DNA of 64,000 nucleotides from Actinosynnema pretiosum (GCF_024171695.1 NZ_JAMTCF010000012.1:186001-250000); one strand, 5' to 3'; shown: positions 10,715 through 20,144, numbered from the stretch's first letter. Notes: a model not told the origin generated them from the letters alone. Numbers and translations are program-made.

Positions 10715-11641
10715 TCATGCCTGGACTGGTTCCACCAGCAGCCTGCCACGTGCCCGGCGCACCACAAAGCCGCCGGGTACCCACACCCCACCACCACCGG
10801 CCCCGGCGCGCACGAGGGCGTCCACCGCGCGCAGGTGCGAATCGGACAACTCGGGCACGCCCTCGGCGAGCAGCCACCGCCGCAGCACCCGCCTGCGCAG
10901 GGCCACCGGCAGCGGCGCGAGGTCGGCGACCGCGCCCCGGTCGCCCGCGAACGCGTCCGCGAGGTCGTCCAGCGCGTCGTTGTCCTCGCGCAGCTGGGCG
11001 GCGGTGCGGGCCAGCGCCCGCGCCACCCCGCCCTGCAGCACCTCCTCCAGCAGCGGCAGCACCTCGCGGCGCAGCCGCACCCTGGTGAACGCGGGGTCGG
11101 CGTTGTGCGGGTCCGACCACGGGGAAAGGCCCAGCTCGGCGCAGGCGCCCTCGGTGTCCGCCCTGGTCACGCCCAGCAGCGGGCGGCCCCACGGCGCGTC
11201 CAGCTCGCGCATCCCGGCGATCGAGCGGGGCCCGGAGCCCCGGCCGAGGCCCAGCAGCACGGTCTCGGCCTGGTCGTCCAGGGTGTGCCCGAGCAGCACC
11301 AGCCCGCGCTCGGGCCGCAGCGCGGCGTACCGGGCGCGGCGGGCCGCCGCCTCCGGCCCACCGCCGCCGGACACCTCGACCCGCCGCACCTCGGCGTCCA
11401 GGCCCAGCTCGGCGCACGTGCGGGCGGCCCGCTCGGCGACCTCGGCCGAGCCCTCCTGGAGCCCGTGGTCGACCACGACGGCCCGCGCGCCGCCGGTCAG
11501 CGCGGCGGTGCAGGCGGCGAGCGCCAGCGAGTCGGCCCCGCCGGACACCGCCACCGCGACCCGCGCGGGGCGGTGCTCGGCGAGGAACCGCCGCACCGCC
11601 GTCCGGACCCGCGACAGCGGCCCGTTGGCGGCCGGGGTCAC
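10715..11641 (-). CDS. tilS: tRNA(Ile)-lysidine synthase
   Basis: TilS modifies cytidine 34 of the CAU-anticodon tRNA-Ile to lysidine, changing its specificity from AUG to AUA. The 308-residue protein carries the PP-loop ATPase motif VAVSGGADSLAL (residues 30-41), GHTLDDQAETVLLGLGRGSG (118-137) and the downstream RVRLRREVLPLLEE segment. It is shorter than E. coli TilS and lacks the long C-terminal domains, as is usual in actinobacteria. The GTG start overlaps the zinc protease stop in a GTGA motif. Confidence 0.94.
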   Translation of the reverse strand: MTPAANGPLSRVRTAVRRFLAEHRPARVAVAVSGGADSLALAACTAALTGGARAVVVDHGLQEGSAEVAERAARTCAELGLDAEVRRVEVSGGGGPEAAARRARYAALRPERGLVLLGHTLDDQAETVLLGLGRGSGPRSIAGMRELDAPWGRPLLGVTRADTEGACAELGLSPWSDPHNADPAFTRVRLRREVLPLLEEVLQGGVARALARTAAQLREDNDALDDLADAFAGDRGAVADLAPLPVALRRRVLRRWLLAEGVPELSDSHLRAVDALVRAGAGGGGVWVPGGFVVRRARGRLLVEPVQA

Positions 11642-12696
11642 GGCGCGACGCGGCGCAGCCAGGCGGCGGGGTCGGCGATCTCGGCGCGGGTCGGCAGCGC
11701 GTCGGGGGCGCTCCACACCGCGTTGAACCCGGTCATGCCGACCTCGTCCACCACGTGCCTGGTGAACGCGGCGCCCTCCGCGTACTGCCTGACCTTGGCC
11801 TCCACGCCCAGCAGCGAGCGCAGCACCCGGTCCAGCAGCCCGCCGCCGGAGCGGCGCGCCGTGAACCGCTCGCGGATGACCGCGACGGACGGCACCACGT
11901 CCGGGCCGACCGCGTCCATGACGTGGTCCGCGTGCCCCTCCAGCAGGGTGGACACCGCGATCAGCCGGTCGAGCGCGGCGCGCTGCTCGGGCGTCTGGAA
12001 CAGCTCGATCAGCCCGACCGGGCCGTCCGCCTCGCGCAGCCGCCTCGGCAGGTCGCGCAGCCGGGGCGACTCCTCGTCCATGCTCTCCAGCAGCTCGGTG
12101 ACCAGGCCGGAGAAGTGCCCGGCCAGCCACGGCACGCCGGTGAACTGGAGCCGGTGGGTGCACTCGTGCAGGCACACCCACATGCTGAAGTCCTCGCCGG
12201 GCACGTTCAGCGCGCGCTGGGTGCCGACGATGTTCGGGGCGACCAGGAGCAGCCTGCCGCCGCCGGAGAACGGGTCGTACTGGCCGAGCACGCGGGAGCT
12301 GAGGAACGCGAGCACCACGCCCGCCTGCACGCCCGCCGTGCCCGACACGACGCCGCCGAGCACGCCGCCCTGCCGGGGCATGGCGCTGTCGGTGAGCACC
12401 GACAGGCCGTCGGCCGCCGCGCGCACCCAGCTGGGCCGGTCGACGACCTCGCCCGCGCGCAGCGGCAGCCCGTGGCCGAGGCCCGTCAGCTCCCGGACGT
12501 GCGTCTCGGCGTCCACCGCCAGCTCGCGGAGCCTGCCGACCGCGACGTCGGCCTCGGCCCTGGGCACCACCGGTCCAGGGCGGACCAGCCGGGCCGCTGT
12601 GGAGACGGCCACCTCCCAGTCGATCGACGCCGCCGCCCGGTCCTGCTGAGTCACCGAGTTCACACCTGACGACGCTACCGGCGCTGGACCGTTCAC
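11638..12696 (-). CDS. Zinc-dependent metalloprotease-like protein (DUF2342)
   Basis: Member of the actinobacterial family once labelled coenzyme F420 biosynthesis-associated protein; M. tuberculosis Rv3626c is the positional counterpart. The 352 residues contain HECTHRLQF (a HExxH zinc motif) and, about 80 residues later, EGHADHVMD, which supplies the usual third ligand. The substrate is not known. The GTG start at 12696 overlaps the dacB stop by 4 bp. A role in cell-wall turnover is only suggested by the neighbouring D,D-carboxypeptidase. Confidence 0.85.
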   Translation of the reverse strand: MNGPAPVASSGVNSVTQQDRAAASIDWEVAVSTAARLVRPGPVVPRAEADVAVGRLRELAVDAETHVRELTGLGHGLPLRAGEVVDRPSWVRAAADGLSVLTDSAMPRQGGVLGGVVSGTAGVQAGVVLAFLSSRVLGQYDPFSGGGRLLLVAPNIVGTQRALNVPGEDFSMWVCLHECTHRLQFTGVPWLAGHFSGLVTELLESMDEESPRLRDLPRRLREADGPVGLIELFQTPEQRAALDRLIAVSTLLEGHADHVMDAVGPDVVPSVAVIRERFTARRSGGGLLDRVLRSLLGVEAKVRQYAEGAAFTRHVVDEVGMTGFNAVWSAPDALPTRAEIADPAAWLRRVAP

Positions 12697-15600
12697 GAAC
12701 AGCCGCAGCCCCTGAGCTGGGCGGCGAGGGCGTCGAGCCCGGCCCGCGCGCCGAGGGCGTCGCCGCTGCCGTTGGACATGAACGCGAACACCAGCAGCCT
12801 GCCGTCGGTGTCCACCACGACGCCCGCGAGGCTGTGCACCTCGGTGAGCGTGCCGGTCTTGCCCCTGATCCAGCCCTTGCCCGAGGGCGACTGCGCGAAC
12901 CGCTCCCGCAGGGTGCCGTTGCCGCCCGCGACGGCGAGCGCCGTGAGCAGCGGTCGCATCCGGGTGGTGACCGGGTCGGTGGCGGCGTCGGGACGCGCGG
13001 CGGCGGTGAGCAGGTCGCCGAGCAGCTTGGCGGGCACCTTGTTCTGCACGCTCATGCCGCTGGCGTCGAACGTGGTCACGCCGGTCAGGTCGAAGCCGTT
13101 CTCGGTGAGCACGTCCCGCACGGCCTTGGTGGCGCCCTCGTAGGAGGTCTCGGCGTTGCGCGCCTTGGCGACCTCGCGGCCCAGCGTCTCGGCGAGCACG
13201 TTGTCCGACAGCTGCATCATGTTCTCGATCAGCCGGTCGAGCGGGACGGACTTGACCTCGCCGAGCACCTTGGCGGCCTGCGGGGCGATGGTCTTCTCAC
13301 CGGCGGTCGCGCCCAGCCGCTCGGCCAGCTCCCGCGCCGCGTCGGGCGCGGGGGTGGCGGTGCGCGGGGTGTCGCCCTTGGTGGGGTCGGAGCGGGCGCC
13401 GTCGAGCATCAGCGGGCCGATGTTGGTGATGAAGCCCGCCGCGACGTCGCCGGGGTCGACGCCGGGGGCGAGGCCGGGCTCGGCGCTGTAGCGGCTGATG
13501 TCGTAGTCGACCTTGGTGATCGGGCCGGAGGCCTTCACCTGCTCGACCAGCTCGTCCAGGGTGGGCGCGCCGGAGTAGACCGACGACTGGCCCTCGGGCA
13601 GCGAGGACAGCGTCGGGTCGCCGCCGCCGACCAGGACGACCGTGCCGGGCTCGGTGCCCTGGACGACCTTGGTGGTGAACTGGGTGGTGTGGTCGAGCTG
13701 GAGCAGCGCGGCGGCGGCCACCAGGTTCTTCACCGTGGAGGCGGGCACCAGCGGGGTGGTCTCGCCCTGGTGCCACAGCACGGTCTTGGTGACCGGGTCG
13801 ACGACGGTGCCGGTGAGGTTGCCGAGCGCGCCGTTGGCGAGCGGGGCCTGGAGCGCGGCCTGCACGCCCGCCGGGGTGGGCGCGGGCGCGTCGGAGCCGA
13901 GGGCCCGCACCGCGAGGTCCACCTGCGCGGGCGGCGCGGGCGGCTGGGTGGTGGAGGTGGGCCCGGTCTCCAGCCAGCCGAGCTGCACGGCGGCCAGCGC
14001 GGCGCCGCCGAACAGGACGAGCACGGCCGCGAGCGCGCCCACGACCACCAGGGGCCGCTTGCGCTTGGTCCGCTGGGCGGGGACGTCGGCCCGCTCGTCG
14101 GAGTCGGCGGCGAAGGCGGCGAAGGCCGCGTCGTCGTCGCGCCGGTCGGTGGAACCGGGTTCGGCGGCGGGGTGCTGGTCGCCGGGCGGGATGGTGCCGC
14201 GCCCGGACTGGGCGGCGCGGTGCTGGTCACCGCCGGGCGGGATCGTGCCGTGCCCCGGCTGGGCGGGGCGGTGCTGGTCGGAACCGGGCGGGATCGTGCC
14301 GTGCGGGCCGCTCCCCGGCCCCTGGGGCCGCTGCTCGACCCGAGTCTGCTCGCCGCCGGACTGCTGGCCGGGGGGCGGGAAGGTGAACTGGCCGGGGGTG
14401 ATGCTGACCTTCTGGGTCTGCTCGGACGCGCTCTGGCCGCTCTGGTGCCGGATGCCCTGGCTGCCCGACCCCTGCTGCCCGAACCCCGGCTGACCGGCCT
14501 GCCCCGAGCCGGGCGGGATGGTGCCGCGCGGACCGCTCCCGTGGCCACCTTGCCCCGGCCCCTGCCTGCCGGGCCCCTGCTGGCCGGGTGCTTGCTGACC
14601 GGGACCTTGTTGGCCGCCCGCTTGCTGACCGGGCCCCTGTTGGTGAGGTCCTTGCTGACCGGCTCCCTGCTGGCCCGGCGCTTGCTGTCCGGGCGCCTGC
14701 TGGTGAGGCCCTTGCTGTCCGGTCGCCTGGTGGCCCGGACCCTGCTGGCCGGGTGCTTGCTGCTGGCCGCTCTCCGGTCTGCCCGCGTTCTGGGCGCGGT
14801 TGGCGGCGGCGCGCTGCGCGGCGAGCTGGGCGTCGGCGCGCGCCGGGTCGAACGAGGGCACCTCCGCGCGCGTCCCCGGCCACCCGGCCTCGGGCTGCGA
14901 GGTGGACTTCGGCGGGTCGAACCGCGTCGGCTCGCCACCGAGGAGGCCACCGGGAGCGGGGAAACCGCCTGCGGGCGTACCGGGAGCCGGAAAACCACCG
15001 GCCGGGGTAGCGGGAGCGGGGAACCCAGCAGCCGGGGTGCTGCCCGAGGGCGTGCCACCCGACTGCTGCCCACCACCGGACTGCGGCGCGTTCGACTGCT
15101 GGGCGTTCGGCTGCCGCGCGCCGGACTGCTGCGCGTTCCCCTGCTGCGTACCGGACTGCGGCACACCGGGCTGCTGCGTGCCGGGCTGCGGCGTGCCGGG
15201 CTGCTGGGCACTGGGCTGCGACGTGCCGGACTGCGGCGTGCTCGCCTGCTGGGCGCCGGACTTCCCGCCGCCCGCCTGGCCACCCGCCGCCTGCGCGCCG
15301 CTCGCCTGCCCGCCCGCAGCCCCTGCCGCCAGCGCGCCCGCGCCCAGCGCCGCAGCGCCCACTCCACCGGCGCCCGTCCCGCCCGCGCCCGCGCCGGACG
15401 CCCCACCGGACCGGTTGTCCTCGTCACCCGACCGGGCGGTTTCCGCCTGACCGGCGCCCGCAGGCCGCGTGACCTCGTCGCCGTCCGGTCCCGCCGGTGT
15501 CGCGCCCTGCTCCGCCGCGGTCCCGCGCTGCGCCCCGGAGGGCTGCTGAGCTGCGGTCGCGGTGTCCTCCCCCGCCTCGCCACCGGCCTCGGGGAGGTCG

Positions 15601-15788
15601 GTCCTCGGTGTCGGCCCGCCGGGCGGTCGCAACCGGTCGATCTTGATCAGCTCGGTCTTCTCGGCGCCGCCCGACTTCTTCGGCAGCGCGATGCGCATCG
15701 TCGGCGGATCAGCCGGGCGCGGGCTCCTGACCTGCTCGCGGTCCGTGTCGTCGCCGTCGACGGTCGGCCACGATGGCTCCTCGGGCAC
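12693..15788 (-). CDS. dacB: D-alanyl-D-alanine carboxypeptidase/endopeptidase (PBP4 type) with very long N-terminal tail
   Basis: The C-terminal part (about 610-1031) is a class C penicillin-binding protein of the DacB/PBP4 type that trims or cuts peptide side chains in peptidoglycan. Catalytic motifs are STVK (684-687), SDN (861-863) and KTG (977-979). One TM helix (579-601) would place this domain outside. The first 578 residues are disordered and cytoplasmic by topology: Ala/Gly-rich, then PQSGTQQ-like, GFPAPGTPAG, PGQQGPGQQA and GTIPPG repeats. Other DacB proteins are about 400-480 residues. The GTG start has a strong GGAGGACC site. Positional counterpart of Rv3627c; heads the operon with tilS and hpt. 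Confidence 0.9.
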   Translation of the reverse strand: MPEEPSWPTVDGDDTDREQVRSPRPADPPTMRIALPKKSGGAEKTELIKIDRLRPPGGPTPRTDLPEAGGEAGEDTATAAQQPSGAQRGTAAEQGATPAGPDGDEVTRPAGAGQAETARSGDEDNRSGGASGAGAGGTGAGGVGAAALGAGALAAGAAGGQASGAQAAGGQAGGGKSGAQQASTPQSGTSQPSAQQPGTPQPGTQQPGVPQSGTQQGNAQQSGARQPNAQQSNAPQSGGGQQSGGTPSGSTPAAGFPAPATPAGGFPAPGTPAGGFPAPGGLLGGEPTRFDPPKSTSQPEAGWPGTRAEVPSFDPARADAQLAAQRAAANRAQNAGRPESGQQQAPGQQGPGHQATGQQGPHQQAPGQQAPGQQGAGQQGPHQQGPGQQAGGQQGPGQQAPGQQGPGRQGPGQGGHGSGPRGTIPPGSGQAGQPGFGQQGSGSQGIRHQSGQSASEQTQKVSITPGQFTFPPPGQQSGGEQTRVEQRPQGPGSGPHGTIPPGSDQHRPAQPGHGTIPPGGDQHRAAQSGRGTIPPGDQHPAAEPGSTDRRDDDAAFAAFAADSDERADVPAQRTKRKRPLVVVGALAAVLVLFGGAALAAVQLGWLETGPTSTTQPPAPPAQVDLAVRALGSDAPAPTPAGVQAALQAPLANGALGNLTGTVVDPVTKTVLWHQGETTPLVPASTVKNLVAAAALLQLDHTTQFTTKVVQGTEPGTVVLVGGGDPTLSSLPEGQSSVYSGAPTLDELVEQVKASGPITKVDYDISRYSAEPGLAPGVDPGDVAAGFITNIGPLMLDGARSDPTKGDTPRTATPAPDAARELAERLGATAGEKTIAPQAAKVLGEVKSVPLDRLIENMMQLSDNVLAETLGREVAKARNAETSYEGATKAVRDVLTENGFDLTGVTTFDASGMSVQNKVPAKLLGDLLTAAARPDAATDPVTTRMRPLLTALAVAGGNGTLRERFAQSPSGKGWIRGKTGTLTEVHSLAGVVVDTDGRLLVFAFMSNGSGDALGARAGLDALAAQLRGCGCS

Positions 15789-15913
15789 GCGGTCCTCCGG
15801 GTTCGATTACGGGCAATCTCACACGCCCCTCAGCACTGCTGGCGGGGGTTGACGAGACGTCGTGGTCCACACTAGTGGGAACTACCGGACAGCCAGACGA
15901 GCGAGGACCGCCA

Positions 15914-16417
15914 GTGGAGTTCGACGTCACCATCGAGATCCCCAAGGGGGTCCGCAACAAGTACGAGATGGACCACAAGACGGGGCGCATCAGGCTCGAC
16001 CGCACCCTGTTCACGGCCACTCAGTACCCGGCGGACTACGGGTTCGTCGATGACACCCTGGGCGAGGACGGTGACCCGCTCGACGCGCTCGTGCTCGTGC
16101 AGGAGCCGACCTTCCCCGGCTGCCTGATCCGCTGCCGCGCGATCGGCATGTTCCGGATGACCGACGAGAAGGGCGGCGACGACAAGCTGCTCTGCGTCCC
16201 GTCGGACGACCCGCGCTCGGAGCACCTGCGGGACATCCACCACCTGAGCGAGTTCTACCGCCTGGAGATCCAGCACTTCTTCGAGGTCTACAAGGACCTG
16301 GAGCCGGGCAAGAGCGTCGAGGGCGCGACCTGGGTCGGCCGCACCGACGCGGAGGCCGAGATCGTGCGCTCCTACCAGCGCCTCAAGGACGCCGTGGCGC
16401 GCGGCGAGGAGCACTGA
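15914..16417 (+). CDS. ppa: Inorganic pyrophosphatase (soluble family I)
   Basis: Hydrolyses pyrophosphate to phosphate in the cytoplasm and pulls biosynthetic reactions forward. The 167-residue length is normal. Metal and substrate residues are in KYEMDHKTG (16-24), YPADYGFVDDTL (42-53) and EDGDPLDALVL (55-65), the last holding the family signature DGDPLD. The GTG start has GCGAGGACC upstream; the same frame is open further upstream, but the protein family begins with EFDVTIEIPKG. Divergent from dacB, as in mycobacteria (Rv3627c/Rv3628). Confidence 0.97.
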   Translation: MEFDVTIEIPKGVRNKYEMDHKTGRIRLDRTLFTATQYPADYGFVDDTLGEDGDPLDALVLVQEPTFPGCLIRCRAIGMFRMTDEKGGDDKLLCVPSDDPRSEHLRDIHHLSEFYRLEIQHFFEVYKDLEPGKSVEGATWVGRTDAEAEIVRSYQRLKDAVARGEEH

Positions 16418-16441
16418 GGCCGTTCCACGGAACGGTGAAGG

Positions 16442-16478
16442 CGAAGAGGGCCACCCCTTGGCGGGGTGGCCCTCTTCG
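16442..16478. terminator. Rho-independent terminator of ppa (and MFS gene)
   Basis: Perfect 16-bp stem (16442-16457 with 16463-16478), 5-nt loop, followed by TTT on the plus strand. It lies 25 bp after the ppa stop and between convergent genes. Confidence 0.9.
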
Positions 16479-16555
16479 TTTCCCCGGTCGGGGCGCCTCT
16501 CGCCGGAAGCGCCCCGGTCAGGGGGTCGGTGCGGCGCTGGTCAGCGCGCGGCGGG

Positions 16556-18226
16556 TCAGTGCAGGGCGATGGTCGAGGTCGCGTCGGCCTCGTCCTTCGA
16601 GCGCTCCAGGCCGGAGCGGTCCGACAGCGGCACCTCGCGCAGGAACCACACGATCGCGAACCCGACCAGGGTCACGAAGGCGCCCACGAAGAACACCGTG
16701 TCGATCGCGGAGGAGAAGCCCTCCAGGAACGGCCTGGCCAGCACCGGGTCCAACTTGGACAGGAACTCGGTGTTGTTCAGGTCCGCCGCCGCGCCGCCGC
16801 TCTGGAGCTGCTGCGCGAAGGACTGGTTCTCCGGCCGGGCGAGCGCGGCGCGGAACGCGTCGGTGCCCATGGCCGAGCGCAGCGACTCGCCGATCTTGTC
16901 GCCGACCGTGCTGAACAGGACGGACAGGAACACCGCGGCGCCGACCGTGCCGCCGATCTGCCGGAAGAACGTGGCCGACGAGGTCGCCACGCCCATGTCG
17001 CGGGGCTCGGCGTCGTTCTGGATCGCGATGAGCAGGGTCTGCATGCACAGGCCGAGGCCGATGCCCATGGTGAACATCAGCGCCATCGGCTGCCAGGTGG
17101 CGGTGTCCACGCCGACCGTGCTGAACAGGAACAGCGACGCGGTCATCACGCCGAAGCCGACGACCGGGAACACCTTGTAGCGGCCGGTCTTCGAGGTGAT
17201 CTTGCCGCTGGTGCCCGCCGCGGTCATGATGCCGAGGGTCATCGGCAGCATCATCAGGCCCGCCGTGGTGGCCGAGTGGCCCTGCACGATCTGCAGGTAC
17301 AGCGGGATGGAGACCATGCCGCCGAACATGCCCGCGCCGAGCACGAAGTTGATCGTGTTGCCGAGCGCGAAGGTCTGCTTGCGGAACAGCCGCAGCGGCA
17401 GCAGCGCCTCGTCGCCCGCGCGCTTCTCCGCCCACACGAACGCGATCAGGCCGAGCACGCCGACGACGTACATGGTGATCGAGGTGGCCGAGGCCCAGCC
17501 CCACTCGCGGCCCTGCTCGGCCACGATCAGCAGCGGCACCAGGCCGACGGTCAGCGTGATCGCGCCGAGGAAGTCGACCCGGTGGTCGACCCGCTGGTGC
17601 GGGATGTTGAGGACCTTGGCGACGACGACCAGCGCGGCGAGCGCGATCGGGACGTTCACCAGGAACACCCAGCGCCAGCCCGCGAAGCCGAGGAAGTGGT
17701 CCATGCCCGCGAACAGGCCGCCGACGACCGGGCCCGCGACGCTGGAGACGCCGAAGACGGCCATGAAGTAGCCCGCGTACCGGCTGCGCTCGCGGGGCGA
17801 GGTGATGTCGGCCAGGATCGCGAAGGCCAGCGACATGAGGCCACCGGCGCCGAGGCCCTGGACGGCGCGGAACGCGGCCAGCTCGTACATCGAGTCGGCG
17901 ATGCCGCACAGCAGCGAGCCGACCAGGAACATCGAGATCGCGGTGAGGTACATCGGCTTGCGCCCGTAGATGTCGGACAGCTTGCCGTACAGCGGCGTCG
18001 TGATGGTCGACGTGATCAGGTAGGCCGTGGTCGCCCAGGCCTGGATGGTCTGCCCGTTCAGGTGGTCGGCGATGGTCTTCATGGCCGTCGCGACGATCAT
18101 CTGGTCGAGCGCGGCCAGGAACATGCCCATGAGCAGCCCGGACAGGATCGTCAGGATCTGCCGGTGGGTCAGCAGCGCGGCGCCGGGCGGCGTCGCTCCC
18201 GCTTGGGTTGTCGTCTCCGACATCAC
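16556..18226 (-). CDS. DHA2-type MFS drug exporter
   Basis: The 556-residue protein has about 14 hydrophobic segments and the DHA2 (EmrB/QacA) pattern: an early DQMIVATAMKTIADHL helix, the loop motif GKLSDIYGRKPMYL, and motif C, SSVAGPVVGGLF. It would extrude drugs or other hydrophobic compounds with protons. The first codon is GTG (18226), overlapping the marR stop; an ATG one codon later is equally possible, and GGGGAG lies just upstream of both. It is cotranscribed with, and presumably repressed by, the MarR protein. Confidence 0.9.
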   Translation of the reverse strand: MMSETTTQAGATPPGAALLTHRQILTILSGLLMGMFLAALDQMIVATAMKTIADHLNGQTIQAWATTAYLITSTITTPLYGKLSDIYGRKPMYLTAISMFLVGSLLCGIADSMYELAAFRAVQGLGAGGLMSLAFAILADITSPRERSRYAGYFMAVFGVSSVAGPVVGGLFAGMDHFLGFAGWRWVFLVNVPIALAALVVVAKVLNIPHQRVDHRVDFLGAITLTVGLVPLLIVAEQGREWGWASATSITMYVVGVLGLIAFVWAEKRAGDEALLPLRLFRKQTFALGNTINFVLGAGMFGGMVSIPLYLQIVQGHSATTAGLMMLPMTLGIMTAAGTSGKITSKTGRYKVFPVVGFGVMTASLFLFSTVGVDTATWQPMALMFTMGIGLGLCMQTLLIAIQNDAEPRDMGVATSSATFFRQIGGTVGAAVFLSVLFSTVGDKIGESLRSAMGTDAFRAALARPENQSFAQQLQSGGAAADLNNTEFLSKLDPVLARPFLEGFSSAIDTVFFVGAFVTLVGFAIVWFLREVPLSDRSGLERSKDEADATSTIALH

Positions 18227-18741
18227 TTCTCCCCTTCGGAGCGCGGCCCCTGTCCGCCCTCTGCGATGAAATCCGGGAGCGCTTTCTCGTATCCCTCGAC
18301 GAAGCGCTCGAAGTGCTCGACGAACGTGGTCCAGTCGTGGGTGGACCAGTCCGAGAAGAGGCGGGCCAGCGCCGCGTTGCGCACCCGTCGCCGCTCGTGC
18401 AGGAGGGACAGCCCATTGTCGGTCACGGCGAGCACGCTCGCCCGTCCGTCGTCGGGGTCCGCCCTGCGCTCCACCAGCCCGTCCTTGACCAGCCCGGCGA
18501 CCTGGCGGCTGACCGTGGAGGGGTCCGAGAAGACCGCCTCGGCCAGCGCGCTCGCGCGGGACGGGCCCATCTGCGCCAGGTTGGCGAGCAGGACGAAGGA
18601 GGCCTTGTCGATGCCCGCCTTGCTGAGGCTGGCGGAGAGCGCGGCGTGCATCTTGTTCAGCCGGACGAGTGCGGTGCCGAAGCGGCCGGCGAGCTCGTCG
18701 TCGGGCCGCCCGCTCCCGTGGGCGTCCTCGGGCGTCGTCAT
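18223..18741 (-). CDS. MarR family transcriptional regulator
   Basis: A 172-residue winged-helix repressor of the MarR type. The core LANLAQMGPSRASALAEAVFSDPSTVSRQVAGLVKDGLVERR region (positions 18426-18551 on the minus strand) holds the recognition helix and the DPDDGRAS wing. It probably controls the exporter that overlaps its 3' end. The ATG at 18741 has GGAG about 9 bp upstream; a TTG ten codons further up (18771) is possible. The upstream region contains ACTAGT and TTGCATGATG-like palindromic bits that could hold its operator. Ligand unknown. Confidence 0.88.
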   Translation of the reverse strand: MTTPEDAHGSGRPDDELAGRFGTALVRLNKMHAALSASLSKAGIDKASFVLLANLAQMGPSRASALAEAVFSDPSTVSRQVAGLVKDGLVERRADPDDGRASVLAVTDNGLSLLHERRRVRNAALARLFSDWSTHDWTTFVEHFERFVEGYEKALPDFIAEGGQGPRSEGEK

Positions 18742-18856
18742 CCGGACCACTCCATTGCTTGCATCATCCAACTAGTTTCAGTGGGCAAGTTTGCGCCCGA
18801 TCAAGAGTCTTGGCAAATGAAATACTCGTGACGAGCGTCGCTTCGCTACTGGCCGG

Positions 18857-18862
18857 TAACAT
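18857..18862 (+). promoter_or_regulatory. -10 element, leaderless start of thioesterase gene
   Basis: TAACAT lies 8 nt before the ATG at 18871, with no ribosome-binding sequence between, so the transcript probably starts at or next to the start codon. Confidence 0.45.
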
Positions 18863-18870
18863 CTCATGCC

Positions 18871-19317
18871 ATGGATCTCTCGCTCGTCGCGGACGCGATG
18901 CGGAAGTCAGTGCCGTGGGTGCAGACCAACGGCGTGGAGTTCACCGAGGTCGGGGCGGACCGCGTGGTCGCGGCGCTGCCCGACCGGCCGGAGTCCCGGA
19001 ACCACGTCGGCGGACCGCACGCGGCCGTGCTGTTCGGACTCGGCGAGACCGCCTCCGGCGCCGTGGTGATGGCGGCGTTCAGCGGCTACCTGGACCGGGC
19101 GACGCCGCTCGTGGCGCGCGCGGAGATCGCCTACCGCAAGCTCGCGCTCGGCCCGCTCACGGCGGAGGCGCTGCTGGAGCGGCCCGCCGCCGAGGTGGTC
19201 GCCGAACTGGAGGGCGGGCAGCGGCCGGAGTTCCCGGTGCGGGTGTCGGTGCGCGATGCCGAGGGCGTGGTGACCACCGAACTGGTGGTGACGTGGACCC
19301 TCAAGCCCCGGCGATGA
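18871..19317 (+). CDS. Hotdog-fold thioesterase-like protein (PaaI/DUF4442 type)
   Basis: A 148-residue single-domain protein with the hotdog pattern: an N-terminal helix, the central segment RNHVGGPHAAVLFGLGETASG that places a helix after a His-Gly turn, and terminal strands ending VVTTELVVTWTLKPR. DUF4442/YiiD-C proteins of this size act on, or are predicted to act on, acyl-thioesters; the substrate is unknown. The gene appears leaderless. It is divergent from marR and may share its control region. The downstream gap of 119 bp holds a weak 7-bp hairpin (19351-19377). Confidence 0.7.
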   Translation: MDLSLVADAMRKSVPWVQTNGVEFTEVGADRVVAALPDRPESRNHVGGPHAAVLFGLGETASGAVVMAAFSGYLDRATPLVARAEIAYRKLALGPLTAEALLERPAAEVVAELEGGQRPEFPVRVSVRDAEGVVTTELVVTWTLKPRR

Positions 19318-19436
19318 GGACCCACAGCAGTTGAATGACTCCATGGTGAAGTGGTCGGCCGTTACCCGGTCGACCACATTCACTCCAAGGAACTAATGCA
19401 GTAACGCAGTGCGACTCCTGCCGCGATGAGGCGAGC

Positions 19437-20144
19437 ATGGAGAGCACCGCGCTGGTCCGCAGGACGCCGTTCCGGCTCCTGCCACTGGTCCCCGCACTGC
19501 TGCTGACGGCCTGCGCCGCGCAGCCGCTCGCCGCACCCGCCGCCGGCCCTGCCGCCGGTCCCGTCGCGGCGGCAGGCACGCCGTCGAACGCCTACGGGCG
19601 ATCGGACGCCGATCAGCGGTGGGACCCGGCCGGGTCGTGGTCGAACTCCTCCCCCGCGCAGGCCGCCCCCACCGACTCCTCCCTCCTCCCCGCCCGCGCC
19701 TCGGGCGTCCTCGACGCGCGCACGATCGCCGTGGCGGGCGGCGGCTCGGTCCGGCTGCTCGGGCTGGCCGAGCCGGGCGCCTGCTGGTCCGGCGCGGCGG
19801 CCGACTTCCTCGGCTCGCTGGTGGCGCAGAAGGACCTGGCGCTCGACGGCGCGTCCGTGCGCCTGCCCGGTGGCGCCGACCTCTCCGCCCAGCTGGTCAG
19901 CCAGGGCATGGCCCGCGCCGAACCGGACGCGGCAGGCGCGCTGACCCGCGCCGAGGCCGCCGCCAGGAAGGCCGGGCTCGGCCTGTGGGGCGCGCCGTGC
20001 GGCGGCTCCGACTCGGTGGTGACGACGCCCGCGCCGACCGCGCGCGCACTGGCGGCGTGCGCCGCGAACAGCTCCACGACCCCCGCCGGCCGACCCGGCT
20101 CACCGACTCCCGACCACGACACGGATGGGGTGGCCTGCGCATGA
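19437..20144 (+). CDS. Lipoprotein with degenerate thermonuclease-like domain and Excalibur remnant
   Basis: The 235-residue product starts with a signal peptide and lipobox LLLTAC (Cys26), so it is probably a lipoprotein. Residues about 85-190 follow the staphylococcal-nuclease pattern (VRLLGLAEPGACW, then AEAAARKAGLGLWGAPCGG), but the usual catalytic DGDT is DART. The C-terminus, DHDTDGVACA, is a worn Excalibur calcium-binding motif. It is the first of three tandem paralogues and overlaps the next start by 4 bp (ATGA). Extracellular surface location is likely; enzymatic activity is doubtful. Confidence 0.75.
   Translation: MESTALVRRTPFRLLPLVPALLLTACAAQPLAAPAAGPAAGPVAAAGTPSNAYGRSDADQRWDPAGSWSNSSPAQAAPTDSSLLPARASGVLDARTIAVAGGGSVRLLGLAEPGACWSGAAADFLGSLVAQKDLALDGASVRLPGGADLSAQLVSQGMARAEPDAAGALTRAEAAARKAGLGLWGAPCGGSDSVVTTPAPTARALAACAANSSTTPAGRPGSPTPDHDTDGVACA

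Noticed and set aside
12834..15875. Plus-strand open frame of about 1000 codons opposite dacB
   Set aside because: Long antisense frames are expected from extreme GC codon bias; the peptide is Gly/Arg/Leu-rich without domains or ribosome site, while dacB has full catalytic motifs.
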